64,000 bases of DNA, from assembly GCF_914271435.1 (NCBI RefSeq), contig NZ_CAJZAI010000001.1, positions 434,001 through 498,000 of the forward strand. Direction: 5' to 3'. How positions within the stretch are numbered: the first letter of the stretch is position 1; each line of letters opens with the position of its first letter. Positions 36,984 through 47,984 of the stretch are shown here, piece after piece. The notes beneath the pieces are model-generated. The model did not search any database. It saw only the letters and a list, made by a program, of their open reading frames with translations, and was not told where the DNA came from. The DNA is from Cupriavidus laharis (lineage in GTDB: Bacteria > Pseudomonadota > Gammaproteobacteria > Burkholderiales > Burkholderiaceae). Made by a program: the position numbers and the translations under genes.

Positions 36984-38126
36984 TCAGGCCGGCACCGGCG
37001 ACTGCTCGCTGGTGCGGCGGCCGCGGAAGTCGGTCCAGCACAGGGCCTTGAAGTCGTACAGCTTGCAGCGGCGCGCCGTGTCGAAGTACCAGCGCCACGA
37101 GAAATTCTCGATGATGATGCGGCCCGGCAGCGCGTGTTCCAGCAGGGCCTGGGCGCGCTTCAGGCGGTACAGCGGCACGCTCATGTCCACGTGGTGCGCA
37201 GTGTGTTCCATGATGTGGTGCAGCGCCGAGCCGATGCCGTGGCGGAAGCGCAGGTGGACGGTGGTCGAGACGAAGGGCTGGGCCTTGGCCCACATGGCCT
37301 TGGTGTCATACCACGCCACGCTGGTGTGGGTGTGGTGCACGTACAGCACGAAGCCGACCGTGAGGTTCCAGACCAGGAACGGCAGCACGAAGCCGGCGCC
37401 GACCATTGTCCATGCCGATTGCCCCGTGGCCAGCGCGGCCCACACCAGCGCGCCGATCCACGCGGCGCCGAAGGCTGCCACCAGTGTGCAGTCGGCCATG
37501 AAGATGGGCCGGCGCGTGGCCATCTGGCGCTTGCTCGGGAAGAACAGCTTGAACCACCAGATCTCGATCAGGTAGTACAGTCCGGCGCCGAAGCCGTTGC
37601 GGTAGATGCGCTCCATCATGCGGCGCCAGCGCGGCAGCGCCTGGAATTCTTCCAGCGAATAGGGCGCCCAGACGAAATCGAAGCCCTTCAGGTTGGTGTA
37701 GCCGTGGTGGACGACGTTGTGGCCGACTTCCCACAGGCTGTACGGCGTGAGTGAAGGCAGGAAGGTCAGCCGGCCCAGCCACTTGTTCAGGCCGCGGCGC
37801 GGCGTCAGGCTCTGGTGGCAGGCGTCATGGCCGATGATGAACAGCCGCGCGATGATCAGGCCGGCCAGTACGCCCAGGCCCAGCTTGGCCGCCCAGTGCG
37901 GGGCGAGCACGACGCCGGCCAGCGTGGCCGCGAACAGGATGTAGTCGAAGGCGAACAGCGCCAGCGCGCGCGGCGTGCTGCGCTGGCCAAGCGGGATCAG
38001 CCAGCCGCGGATGATCTTGCGGGACGGCAGCGGCTGGTCGGGGGGGATGGGGGCTGGAAACGGCTGGTCGGCAGCGGCCGGTGCTTCAAGCGTTACCTCG
38101 TGGTGCGTGGCAGCGGTGGTGGTCAT
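36984..38126 (-). CDS. Membrane fatty acid desaturase
   Basis: A 380-residue membrane di-iron desaturase. The three histidine boxes are HDACH (100-104), HNVVHH (136-141) and HTAHH (308-312), separated by hydrophobic helices in the expected order. Soluble N- and C-terminal tails are cytoplasmic. It belongs to the acyl-lipid desaturase group that introduces cis double bonds into phospholipid acyl chains with O2; regioselectivity is not clear. An FNR-like site lies upstream. The gene stands alone between the GDT1 gene and guaD. Confidence 0.88.
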   Translation of the reverse strand: MTTTAATHHEVTLEAPAAADQPFPAPIPPDQPLPSRKIIRGWLIPLGQRSTPRALALFAFDYILFAATLAGVVLAPHWAAKLGLGVLAGLIIARLFIIGHDACHQSLTPRRGLNKWLGRLTFLPSLTPYSLWEVGHNVVHHGYTNLKGFDFVWAPYSLEEFQALPRWRRMMERIYRNGFGAGLYYLIEIWWFKLFFPSKRQMATRRPIFMADCTLVAAFGAAWIGALVWAALATGQSAWTMVGAGFVLPFLVWNLTVGFVLYVHHTHTSVAWYDTKAMWAKAQPFVSTTVHLRFRHGIGSALHHIMEHTAHHVDMSVPLYRLKRAQALLEHALPGRIIIENFSWRWYFDTARRCKLYDFKALCWTDFRGRRTSEQSPVPA

Positions 38127-38189
38127 GGAAACCTTCTGTTTGCTGGCGTTGCTGTACGGCCTGTCTTGGCCGGCAACGGAACCGCAAAG

Positions 38190-38229
38190 GTTAGAGGGCT
38201 TCGCCGGTATGAGTCTTGATCAGCGTCAA
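38190..38229 (-). promoter_or_regulatory. FNR/Anr-like box upstream of the desaturase
   Basis: TTGATcagcGTCAA (38216-38229) matches the FNR consensus TTGATnnnnATCAA at nine of ten positions. On the minus strand a TCTAAC (38190-38195) could be the -10 element. The box centre then lies about 40 bases before the likely transcription start, the class II position for FNR. Confidence 0.45.
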
Positions 38230-38298
38230 TCCGTGCCGGAGCGCTCACGGGTAATAGCAGCCTGCGGCCGCGTGGTGCGGCCGCGGGTGTTTTCAGCG

Positions 38299-39621
38299 TC
38301 ACACCACCGGTGCCTGTACGGCCTCGCCCATCACATAGACGCTGTCGATGACGCGGTCGTCGCCGAGCATGGCAAACGCGAACAGCTGCTCCTCCAGCGA
38401 TTCGGAGCGGCCGCTGCGGCGTGCGATCAGCGGCGTGGCTTCCGGATCCAGCACGATGAAGTCGGCCTCGCAGCCTTCGCTGAAGCTGCCGATGCGGTCG
38501 GACCAGCCCAGCGCCTCGGCCGCGGCGCGCGTGGCCAGGTAGAACATGCGCAGCGCGGTCAGGTGGTAGCCACCCATGCGCGCGACCTTGTGCGCGGCGT
38601 TCATGGTGCGGAACATCGAGAACGAGGTGCCGCCGCCCACGTCGGTCGCCAGTGTTACGTTCAGGCGGTTGGCGTCCGACTGGTGGAAGTCATAGAAGCC
38701 GCTGCCGAGGAACAGGTTCGATGTCGGGCAGTGCGCGACGGCAGCGCCGCTGTCGGCGAGGCGCCGGCGATCGTCCTGGTCCAGGTAGATCGCGTGGCCG
38801 TAGAACGCGCCCGGGCGCAGCAGGCCGTAGCGGTCGTACACGTCCAGGTAGCTGCGCGCATCCGGGAACAGCTCGGCCACCCATTTCACCTCGTCGCGGT
38901 TTTCGGCCACGTGGGTCTGGATGAACGCGTCCGGATAGGCCTTGGCCAGTTCGCCGCAGGCAGCGAGCTGTGCTTCGGTCGAGGTCGGCGCGAAACGCGG
39001 CGTGATGGCGTAGGCAAGGCGGCCCTTGTTATGCCAGCGCGACAGCAGGTCGGCCGAATCGCGCGCGCCGGTTTCGGCGGTGTCGCGCAGGAACTCGGGG
39101 CAATTGCGGTCCATCATCACCTTGCCGGTGATCATGCGCAGGTTGCGTTGCTCGCTCTCGGCAAACAAGGCCTCGGCCGAGGCCTTGTGCACGGTGCTCC
39201 AGACCACCGCGCTGGTGGTGCCGTTGCGCAGTAGTTCGTCGGTGAAGAAGCCGGCCACGGCGCGTGCGTACTCGGGCTCGGCAAAACGGCGTTCCTCGGG
39301 GAAGGTATAGGTATCCAGCCAGTGCAGCAGGCCCGGCGACGGCGACGCGATGATGTCGGTCTGCGGGTAATGCACGTGGGTGTCGATAAAGCCCGGCACG
39401 ATCACCTTGCCGCGGTGATCCACCACCTCCGCGCCGGCCGGGATGCGCGATGCCAGAGCCGTGTAGTCGCCGGCCGCGACGATGCGCCCGGCGGTGACGA
39501 TCAGCAGACCATCCTCCCAATACTGATAGGCGTCCTCATGGAACTGCGGGTCGTGCAGGAAATGCAGCACGCGGCCGCGGATCGCGCGGGTAATGGACGG
39601 GGTCGGGGGAGTGGTCGTCAT
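38299..39621 (-). CDS. guaD: Guanine deaminase
   Basis: A 440-residue amidohydrolase converting guanine to xanthine. The Zn-site HxH is His82-x-His84 in DTHVHYPQTD, a HVAENRDEV segment carries another ligand, and the family signatures VVWSTVH and DVGGGTSFSMF are present. It is the first of the xdh-linked genes by function but lies downstream of the deaminase gene at 39685, with 63 bases between the two. Confidence 0.92.
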   Translation of the reverse strand: MTTTPPTPSITRAIRGRVLHFLHDPQFHEDAYQYWEDGLLIVTAGRIVAAGDYTALASRIPAGAEVVDHRGKVIVPGFIDTHVHYPQTDIIASPSPGLLHWLDTYTFPEERRFAEPEYARAVAGFFTDELLRNGTTSAVVWSTVHKASAEALFAESEQRNLRMITGKVMMDRNCPEFLRDTAETGARDSADLLSRWHNKGRLAYAITPRFAPTSTEAQLAACGELAKAYPDAFIQTHVAENRDEVKWVAELFPDARSYLDVYDRYGLLRPGAFYGHAIYLDQDDRRRLADSGAAVAHCPTSNLFLGSGFYDFHQSDANRLNVTLATDVGGGTSFSMFRTMNAAHKVARMGGYHLTALRMFYLATRAAAEALGWSDRIGSFSEGCEADFIVLDPEATPLIARRSGRSESLEEQLFAFAMLGDDRVIDSVYVMGEAVQAPVV

Positions 39622-39684
39622 GGCTTGTCTCTCGGGGCCGGCCCGCGCGCAGGCGACGGGCCGGTCTATGGGTATGCTCCGCGT

Positions 39685-40740
39685 TCAGGCCGCGGGGGCC
39701 GTGGCGGGCGGGGAGGTGGGCGTGGCCGACCAGAAGTGGTCGACTTCGGCCAGGAACTCGGCCTTCTGCACCGGGGGCAGGAAAGCCGCTTCAAAACTGT
39801 TGCGCGCGAGCTGGTGGGCGTCGGCCGCATCGAGCGGCAGCGCCTCGAACGTGGCCTCCCAGTTGGCGTTCATGTAGCCGCCGAAGTAGGCCGGGTCGTC
39901 CGAATGCAGCGTGATCATGATGCCGGCATCGAGCATGCGCTTGAGTGGGTGCGCGCGCAGGTCCGGATGCACCTTGAGCTTCTGGTTCGACAGCGGACAC
40001 ACCGTCAGCGCCACGCGCTCGCGTGCCAGGCGCTCGATCAGCGCGGCATCGTCGATCGAACGCACGCCGTGGTCGATGCGCTCGACCTTGAGGATGTCCA
40101 GCGCGTCGCTGACGTACTGCGCGGGGCCTTCCTCGCCGGCATGGGCTACCAGGTGCAGGCCGAGTTCGCGGGCACGCGCGAACACGCGCGCGAATTTCTC
40201 GGGCGGGTTGCCCTTCTCGGAGGAATCCAGGCCGACGCCGACAAAGCGGTCGCGGAAGGGCAGGGCGGCCTCCAGCGTTGCGAACGCGTCTTCCTCGGAC
40301 AGGTGCCGCAGGAAGCAGAGGATCATGCTGCTCGAGAAATCGTATTCGGTGCGGGCCTGGGCCAGCGCATCGGCGATGCCGTCGATCACGGTGCCGATCG
40401 GCACGCCGCGCGCGGTATGGGTCTGCGGATCGAAGAAGATCTCGGCATGGCGGACGTTGTCGGCGACGGCGCGCTTGACGTAGTCCATGGTCATGTCGAA
40501 GAAATCTTCCTCGGTCAGCAGTACGCTGGCGCCGGCGTAGTAGATGTCCAGGAACGATTGCAGGTCGGTGAACGCATACGCCGCGCGCAGGGCCTCGACG
40601 CTCGGGTAGGGCAGGGTCACGTGGTTGCGCTGGGCCAGCCGGAAGATCAGCTCGGGTTCGAGCGTGCCTTCGATATGCACGTGCAGTTCGGCCTTGGGAG
40701 TACGGCGGATCTTGTCCGCCAGCGCGGCATCGATGGTCAT
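39685..40740 (-). CDS. Adenine (Aah1-type) or adenosine deaminase
   Basis: A 351-residue metal-dependent deaminase of the adenosine/adenine deaminase family. The metal motif HVH is at His20/His22 (LHVHIEGTLEPEL); later motifs are AHAGEE, HGVRS and HSDDPAYFGG. The segment LDSSEKGNPPEKF and the start EGTLEPEL closely match a Pseudomonas aeruginosa protein (PA0148) reported as an adenine deaminase, rather than ADA. Its position among purine base catabolism genes fits adenine to hypoxanthine for xanthine dehydrogenase. I chose the ATG at 40740; a longer frame has no homology. No clear symbol is given because the substrate is unproven. Confidence 0.88.
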   Translation of the reverse strand: MTIDAALADKIRRTPKAELHVHIEGTLEPELIFRLAQRNHVTLPYPSVEALRAAYAFTDLQSFLDIYYAGASVLLTEEDFFDMTMDYVKRAVADNVRHAEIFFDPQTHTARGVPIGTVIDGIADALAQARTEYDFSSSMILCFLRHLSEEDAFATLEAALPFRDRFVGVGLDSSEKGNPPEKFARVFARARELGLHLVAHAGEEGPAQYVSDALDILKVERIDHGVRSIDDAALIERLARERVALTVCPLSNQKLKVHPDLRAHPLKRMLDAGIMITLHSDDPAYFGGYMNANWEATFEALPLDAADAHQLARNSFEAAFLPPVQKAEFLAEVDHFWSATPTSPPATAPAA

Positions 40741-40760
40741 GTGGGGCCTCGGTCTTTTGG

Positions 40761-41753
40761 TTACGGATGCACCGTCTCCCCCTGGCTCGCGTGCAGCGCG
40801 GCGAGACGCTGGTCGCGGACCTGCAGCAACTGGGCGACGATGGCTACCGCAATCATAGCCGGAGCCTTGTCTGTGATCCCCGATACCCCCATCGGGCAAG
40901 TCATTTCCGGGAAGCGCGCCGGGTCGACGCCATGGTCCGCGAGCCGGTGCTCGAAGCGCGCACGCTTGGTCTTGGACCCGATCAGGCCGAAGTACGCAAA
41001 GTCCGTGCGGCGGAAAATCTCCTCGCACAGGGTCTGGTCCAGCGCATGGCTGTGCGTCATGACCAGGAAGTAGCTGCCCGCTGGCGCCTGCGCCACCACG
41101 GCTTCAGGCGTGTCGCTGGCCTCGGCCTCGACGTTGTCGGGCAGGCCGGCCGGGAACAGCGTGTCGCGCTCGTCGACCCAGTGGACGCGGCACGGCAGGT
41201 TGGCCAGTACCTTGACCAGCGCATGGCCGACGTGGCCCGCGCCGAACAGCACGACGTGCATGTCATCGGGGACCAGGGTGTCGGTCCAGGAACCATCTGC
41301 TTCCAGCGTGACGGACGGTACTACCGCACGGCTTTCCGTGGCGGCCACGGCCCCCTGTGCGGGCACCGAGCGCTGCAGTGACTTGCCCGCGGCAAATGCG
41401 GCCTCCACGGCATCCAGCCAGTGCAGGTCGTCCTGCCCGAGCACTTCGAACGCCAGCTGCACGACGCCGCCGCAGCACTGGCCCAGGGCGGGGCCTAGCG
41501 GAATGCGCTCGATGCGGCGCTGTTCCTTGCCTTCGTCGAGCATGGCGCGCGCGATATCCATGCCGCGCCATTCGAGATGCCCGCCGCCGATGGTCCCGAC
41601 CAGGTCATTGGCGCTGACCAGCATGCGGATGCCCGGCTCGCGCGGCGCGGAGCCCTTGACTTCGACGATGGTGACCATCGCCACCGGCACGCCGGTGCGC
41701 ACCATGCGTGCGGCGTCGGCGAAGCGGAAGGGTTTGAGCGGTGCGTCCTGCAT
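40761..41753 (-). CDS. xdhC: XdhC, molybdenum cofactor-binding chaperone for xanthine dehydrogenase
   Basis: A 330-residue two-domain protein. The N-terminal XdhC/CoxI domain (about 15-85) carries VAMVTIVEVKGSAPREPG and GTIGGGHLEW; the C-terminal domain (about 165-315) has a Rossmann loop FGAGHVGHAL. XdhC binds the cofactor, promotes its sulfuration and inserts it into XdhB. The conserved QCCGG motif is intact. It follows xdhB by 167 bases on the same strand and precedes the deaminase by 20 bases. Confidence 0.93.
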   Translation of the reverse strand: MQDAPLKPFRFADAARMVRTGVPVAMVTIVEVKGSAPREPGIRMLVSANDLVGTIGGGHLEWRGMDIARAMLDEGKEQRRIERIPLGPALGQCCGGVVQLAFEVLGQDDLHWLDAVEAAFAAGKSLQRSVPAQGAVAATESRAVVPSVTLEADGSWTDTLVPDDMHVVLFGAGHVGHALVKVLANLPCRVHWVDERDTLFPAGLPDNVEAEASDTPEAVVAQAPAGSYFLVMTHSHALDQTLCEEIFRRTDFAYFGLIGSKTKRARFEHRLADHGVDPARFPEMTCPMGVSGITDKAPAMIAVAIVAQLLQVRDQRLAALHASQGETVHP

Positions 41754-41920
41754 GTCGGGGCCTTTGTCTGTGATGCCGGCTGGCGCCGGTCTCGTTGTCG
41801 ATGCTGCGGTCTGTGGTTGCCTGCCGGCGGGGTGGCGCGCACCTGCGCGGGCGGCCGGCCCCTGGCCCGTCGGCGGGCGGGCAAGGGGGGAAAGTCCGGC
41901 GGGCCCGGCAGGCGCGCGCG

Positions 41921-44293
41921 TCAGGCCGGCTGTGCGGTGGCTTCGCGCATATCGCGCATGGCGCGCACCGCTTCCACGGCGTCCAGGATGGCTTCGCTGG
42001 TGGCCGGTGCGCGCAGCGGCGGGTTGACTTCATAGTCACCCACGGCCGCGATCGCATCGCGGATCGCGAAGAACACCGAGAACGGTAGCAGCAGCGGCGG
42101 CTCGCCCACAGCCTTGGAACGGTGGATGCTGTCTTCCACGTTCCGGTTCTGGAACAGGCGCACGTTGAAGTCTTCGGGGCAGTCGTTGATGGTCGGGATC
42201 TTGTAGGTGGACGGGGCATGCGTCATCAGCTTGCCATCCTTGTTCCACCACAGTTCCTCGGTCGTCAGCCAGCCCATGCCCTGGATGAAGGCGCCTTCCA
42301 CCTGGCCGATGTCGATGGCCGGGTTCAGCGACTTACCCGCATCGTGCAGCGCATCGGCGCGCAGCAGCTTCCATTCGCCGGTCAGCGTGTCCACCAGCAC
42401 CTCGGAGCAGGCCGCGCCGTAGGCGTAGTAATAGAACGGCCGGCCGTGCAGCTTCTTCTGGTCCCAGTGCAGCTTGGGCGTGGTGTAGAAGCCGTCGGAC
42501 CACAGCTGCACGCGCGCCACATAGGCTTCGCGGGCGAGATCGCCGAAGGACGCGCGCAGTTCGCCGGCGATGACCAGATCGTCATTGAAGCGTACCGTGT
42601 CCGGTTCGACTCCGGCCTTGCGGGCGATGAAGGCGGCCAGGCGCTCGCGGATCTGGCGGGCGGCGTCCTGCGCGGCCTTGCCGTTCAGGTCGGCGCCGGT
42701 CGATGCGGCGGTGGCCGAAGTGTTGGCCACCTTGCTGGTATCGGTTGCCGTCACGCGCACGCGTTCCAGGCGGATACCCAGCTCATGCGCCACCACCATC
42801 GCCACCTTGGTGTTCAGGCCCTGGCCCATTTCGGTGCCGCCATGGTTCACCAGCACCGAGCCGTCGTTGTAGACGTGCACGAGCGCGCCGGCCTGGTTGT
42901 AGTGCGCCACGTTGAACGAGATGCCGAACTTCACCGGCGTGATCGCGATGCCCTTCTTCAGGACCGGGCTGGTCGCGTTGAACGCACGCGTGGCCTCGCG
43001 GCGCGCGCGATATTCGCTGGTCGCCACCAGTTCGTCGATCAGTTCGTGGATGACGTTGTCCTCCACGGTCTGGCCGTACGGCGTGACATTGCGCTCGGTC
43101 TTGCCATAGAAGTTGGCGCGGCGCACGTCCAGCGAATCCTTGCCGACATTGCGTGCCACGTTGTCGAGGATGTACTCGATCGCGAACGCGCCCTGCGGGC
43201 CGCCGAAGCCGCGGAACGCCGTATTGCTCTGCGTATTGGTCTTGCCGCAGTAGCCGTCGATCTGCACATTCGGCAGCCAGTAGGCGTTGTCGAAGTGACA
43301 GATCGCGCGGGTCATCACCGGGCCGGACAGGTCGGCCGAGAAGCCGGCGCGCGACACCATGTCGATCTTCACGCCTTCGATGCGGCCTTCCGTGTCGTGG
43401 CCGACTTCGTAGTCGAACACGAAGTCGTGGCGCTTGCCGGTGATCATCATGTCGTCGTCGCGGTCCGGGCGCAGCTTGACCGGGCACATCAGCTTCCATG
43501 CCGCCAGCGATGCGCAGCACGCGAACATGGCCGACTGCGATTCCTTGCCGCCGAAGCCGCCGCCCATGCGGCGGCATTCCACCAGCACCTGGTGTGCGTG
43601 CCAGCCCAGCATGTGGGCCACGGCATGCTGCATCTCGGTCGGGTGCTGGGTCGAGCACCACACATGCATGCCGTCGTTCTCGCGCGGCGCGGCGTAGGCG
43701 ATCTGACCTTCGAGGTAGAACTGCTCCTGCCCGCCCAGGCGGATATTGCCCGCGTCCTGGTGCGCGGCGGCAGCGATATGCCGCAGCGGCTCGCCGCGGG
43801 TCAGGTGCATCGGCGGCAGCACGTAGCTGCCCGCCGCGTGCGCGGCCTCGGGCGAGAGCACCGGAGGCAGGTCTTCATATTCGATCACGCCCAGGCGCGC
43901 CGCGCGGCGCGCCGCGTCGTGCGAGGTCGCGACCACCACGAAGATCGGCTGGCCGATGAACTGCACCACACTGCGCGCCAGGATCGGATCGTCGTGGATG
44001 ATCGGGCCGCAGTCGTTGACGCCGGGAATGTCGTCCACGGTCAGCACGTCCACCACGCCGGGTGCCGCGCGCACCTTGTCGAGCGAAATCGACTGGATGC
44101 GGGCATGGGCACGGCTGCTCATGCCGAGCGCCGCGTGCAGCGTGCCGGCCAGCTCGGGAATATCGTCGGTATAAGTGGCGGTGCCTGCCACGTGCAGGTG
44201 CGCCGATTCGTGGGGGCGCGAGATGCCGACCTGCGGCACGGTCTCGTCGGCCACGCTGGCGTCGAGCAGGAAGGGTTCGGTTTGCTTGTTCAT
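41921..44293 (-). CDS. xdhB: Xanthine dehydrogenase molybdopterin-binding subunit
   Basis: A 790-residue large subunit that binds the molybdenum cofactor and oxidises hypoxanthine to xanthine to urate. Typical motifs are RRMGGGFGGKES, AFRGFGGPQG with its purine-contacting Arg, GTEMGQGLNTK, and a C-terminal KAVGEPPLLL with the catalytic Glu. It follows xdhA by 12 bases and forms the usual (AB)2 enzyme with it. The presence of a separate XdhC gene in the same unit supports the xanthine dehydrogenase assignment over other members of the family. Confidence 0.96.
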   Translation of the reverse strand: MNKQTEPFLLDASVADETVPQVGISRPHESAHLHVAGTATYTDDIPELAGTLHAALGMSSRAHARIQSISLDKVRAAPGVVDVLTVDDIPGVNDCGPIIHDDPILARSVVQFIGQPIFVVVATSHDAARRAARLGVIEYEDLPPVLSPEAAHAAGSYVLPPMHLTRGEPLRHIAAAAHQDAGNIRLGGQEQFYLEGQIAYAAPRENDGMHVWCSTQHPTEMQHAVAHMLGWHAHQVLVECRRMGGGFGGKESQSAMFACCASLAAWKLMCPVKLRPDRDDDMMITGKRHDFVFDYEVGHDTEGRIEGVKIDMVSRAGFSADLSGPVMTRAICHFDNAYWLPNVQIDGYCGKTNTQSNTAFRGFGGPQGAFAIEYILDNVARNVGKDSLDVRRANFYGKTERNVTPYGQTVEDNVIHELIDELVATSEYRARREATRAFNATSPVLKKGIAITPVKFGISFNVAHYNQAGALVHVYNDGSVLVNHGGTEMGQGLNTKVAMVVAHELGIRLERVRVTATDTSKVANTSATAASTGADLNGKAAQDAARQIRERLAAFIARKAGVEPDTVRFNDDLVIAGELRASFGDLAREAYVARVQLWSDGFYTTPKLHWDQKKLHGRPFYYYAYGAACSEVLVDTLTGEWKLLRADALHDAGKSLNPAIDIGQVEGAFIQGMGWLTTEELWWNKDGKLMTHAPSTYKIPTINDCPEDFNVRLFQNRNVEDSIHRSKAVGEPPLLLPFSVFFAIRDAIAAVGDYEVNPPLRAPATSEAILDAVEAVRAMRDMREATAQPA

Positions 44294-44305
44294 GCCGATC
44301 TCTCC

Positions 44306-45808
<1,503 letters not shown>

Positions 45809-46017
45809 GGTCTTTATCTCGTTCTGTGATGGCGGAAACATAGCATCGACGCAATTCATGCAATATTCAGCCCAGGTGATATGCCCCATCAGAAAGCCCG
45901 TCCGTCGGCCTTCCCGCACGTGGATTGACCGGTGGCGGGTTGCGTGACATACACTATGCGCCGTTCCCTTCCCCCACGCCAGCCTCCCGGCCCAGCACCG
46001 GCAGGACGCCTATTGCC

Positions 46018-46965
46018 ATGCACGGACGCGACCATCTCGATACTTATTTGCTGCGGGTGCTCCACACCCTGCTGACCGAGCAGAGCGTGACCCGCACGGC
46101 AGTGCGCCTGGGCCAGTCGCAGCCGGCCATCAGCAACACGCTCAAGCGCCTGCGCGAGATCACCGGCGACGCCATTTTGGTGCGGGGCAAAAACGGCATG
46201 GTGCCGACCGAGCGCGGCCGCGAACTGCTGGCGCTGGCCGAGCAGAGCCTGGCGGCGATGGACCGCATCGCGCGTCCGCCGCAGCAGTTCGACCCGGCCA
46301 CCACGACCCGTACCTTCCACTTGGGCGCGCCTGACTACCTGGATGCCTTCTTCCTGCCCAACATCGTCGAGCGGGTACGCCGGCTGGCCCCCGGAGCCAA
46401 GCTGTTCGTGCACCCGATGACCTCGTCGGGCGACTTTCTGGAGGACCTGGAGCAGGGGCAACTGGACATTGTCGTCGGCAACTGGCTGTCGCCGCCCGAG
46501 CACCTGCATATCTCGCCGCTGTTCGACGACGAGGTGGTCTGCATGCTGGGCGCGCAGCACCCGCTGGCGCGCAAGGGGCTGACCCTGAAGCATTACCTGG
46601 AGATGCCCCATCTGGCGCCGGCGCCCTATGCCTCGATGCAGCGCAGCATGATCGACCAGGCGCTGGCCGAGCAGGGCTACAAGCGCAATATCCAGGTGAC
46701 GCTGCCGTATTTTGGGCTGGTGCCGTATGTGCTGATGAAGACCGACATGGTGTTCACGACCGGCCGCCAGTTTGCCGCGCACTATGCGCAGTACTTGCCG
46801 ATCCGCATGGTGCCGTCGCCGGTCACGTTCCCGCGCATGCGCTTCTACCAGCTCTGGCACGAGCGATGCCATGCGGCGCCTGATGTGATGTGGATACGCA
46901 GGATGATCGCCGAAGTGGCCGCGGACTTGCCGCAATTGCCGCGCCTGGAAGCCGAGGCGGGCTGA
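46018..46965 (+). CDS. LysR-family regulator, divergent from xdhA
   Basis: A 315-residue LysR-type regulator. The HTH lies at about 5-65 (SVTRTAVRLGQSQPAISNTL, then LREITGDAIL), and a substrate-binding domain occupies about 92-300. The ATG at 46018 starts MHGRDHLDTYLL, in line with LysR length. It is transcribed away from xdhA with about 210 bases between, so it probably controls the xdh group. The inducer is not known. It is separate from the GntR gene, so the purine region has two distinct regulators. Confidence 0.88.
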   Translation: MHGRDHLDTYLLRVLHTLLTEQSVTRTAVRLGQSQPAISNTLKRLREITGDAILVRGKNGMVPTERGRELLALAEQSLAAMDRIARPPQQFDPATTTRTFHLGAPDYLDAFFLPNIVERVRRLAPGAKLFVHPMTSSGDFLEDLEQGQLDIVVGNWLSPPEHLHISPLFDDEVVCMLGAQHPLARKGLTLKHYLEMPHLAPAPYASMQRSMIDQALAEQGYKRNIQVTLPYFGLVPYVLMKTDMVFTTGRQFAAHYAQYLPIRMVPSPVTFPRMRFYQLWHERCHAAPDVMWIRRMIAEVAADLPQLPRLEAEAG

Positions 46966-46973
46966 AACGGGAA

Positions 46974-46994
46974 AGGGCAGCGCAGGGCTGCCTT
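46974..46994. terminator. Short hairpin between the convergent LysR and tupA genes
   Basis: GGCAGC / GCTGCC with a short loop flanked by AA and TT. A small bidirectional terminator is possible, but the stem is only six base pairs. Confidence 0.35.
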
Positions 46995-47020
46995 GATCCG
47001 CGGCTCTGCCGTTGGTCGGC

Positions 47021-47854
47021 TTACTTGCTGGCTTGTGTACCCTTGTAGTCTGGGAAGAACAGCTGCTCGCCTTCGACCTTGTAGCCGGCAATGGCCTGCT
47101 GGCCTTCCGGCGAGGTGATCCATTCCACGAGCTTCATCGCGTCGGTGTAGTTGGTGCCCGCGTGCTTGGCCGGGTTGACCGCGATGATGCCGTACGGATT
47201 GAACATCTTCGGGTCGCCCTGTACGGCGACGGCCAGGCCGGTTTTGGCGCGATAGGCGCCATAGGTGGCGCGGTCCGACAGCGTATAGGCCGGCATCTGC
47301 GCGGCCATGGTCAGCACCTCGCCCATGCCGAGGCCTGCGTTGACATACCAGGGCTGACCCTTCGGTTCGATGCCGATCTGCTTCCAGTAGTCCTTCTCCA
47401 TCACGTCGGTACCGGAGTTGTCGCCGCGCGAGATGAACTTGCTGCCGCTGCCGGCCAGCTTGCGAAAGCCCGCCAGCACGTCCTTGCTGCCCTTGATGCC
47501 AGCGGGGTCGCTGGCCGGGCCGACCACGATGAAGTCGTTGTACATGACGTCGCGGCGGTTGACGCCGTAGCCGGCCGCCACGAACTCGTCTTCCATCTTG
47601 CGCGCATGCACAAGCAGCACGTCCACGTCGCCCATCTCGCCCATCTTCATGGCCTTGCCCGAGCCGACAGCAATGACCTTGACGTTCACTCCGGTCTTTT
47701 GCTCGAACTTCGGCAGCAGGTACTTGAGCAGGCCCGAGTTCTCCGTGCTGGTAGTGGTGGCCAGCTTCAGCTCCCCAGCCTGCACGGCGGAGAGCGCCAT
47801 CAGGCAGGCAATGCCGGCAGCAACAGGAAGCTTGCGAAACGCGATCCGTGACAT
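47021..47854 (-). CDS. tupA: Tungstate/molybdate ABC transporter binding protein (TupA type)
   Basis: A 277-residue periplasmic protein with a Sec signal peptide (cleavage near SAVQA-GELKLA). The mature start KLATTTSTENSGLL followed by LLPKFEQKTG is the TupA signature, distinct from ModA. Anion-contacting Thr-Thr-Ser-Thr and the central RGDNSGTD are intact. I chose the ATG at 47854 because GGAG lies eight bases upstream; a start at 47869 adds five residues. No tupB or tupC follows, so partners must lie elsewhere. Proximity to xdh genes suggests a link to molybdenum supply. Confidence 0.88.
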   Translation of the reverse strand: MSRIAFRKLPVAAGIACLMALSAVQAGELKLATTTSTENSGLLKYLLPKFEQKTGVNVKVIAVGSGKAMKMGEMGDVDVLLVHARKMEDEFVAAGYGVNRRDVMYNDFIVVGPASDPAGIKGSKDVLAGFRKLAGSGSKFISRGDNSGTDVMEKDYWKQIGIEPKGQPWYVNAGLGMGEVLTMAAQMPAYTLSDRATYGAYRAKTGLAVAVQGDPKMFNPYGIIAVNPAKHAGTNYTDAMKLVEWITSPEGQQAIAGYKVEGEQLFFPDYKGTQASK

Positions 47855-47869
47855 GTGTGGTTTCTCCAT

Positions 47870-47889
47870 TTATGTTTTTAAAAACATAA
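47870..47889. promoter_or_regulatory. 20-bp perfect palindrome upstream of tupA
   Basis: The core TATGTTTTTAAAAACATA lies within a perfect 20-bp palindrome 16 bases before the tupA start, between it and the divergent ModE-type gene. ModE operators are AT-rich dyads of this general type, so it is the likely operator; binding is inferred. Confidence 0.6.
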
Positions 47890-47984
47890 TTGCCATGCCC
47901 TGATGGGTCATGGAGAATGCAAGCAACTACATGAAAAGCGCGGTGATTCATTGTCACCGACGCACATTCGAGATGTAAATATGC

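Noticed and set aside
38261-38286. GCGGCCGC / GCGGCCGC hairpin after guaD as a terminator
   Set aside because: The stem is perfect, but the sequence after it on the minus strand lacks any T run; it could be chance in GC-rich DNA.
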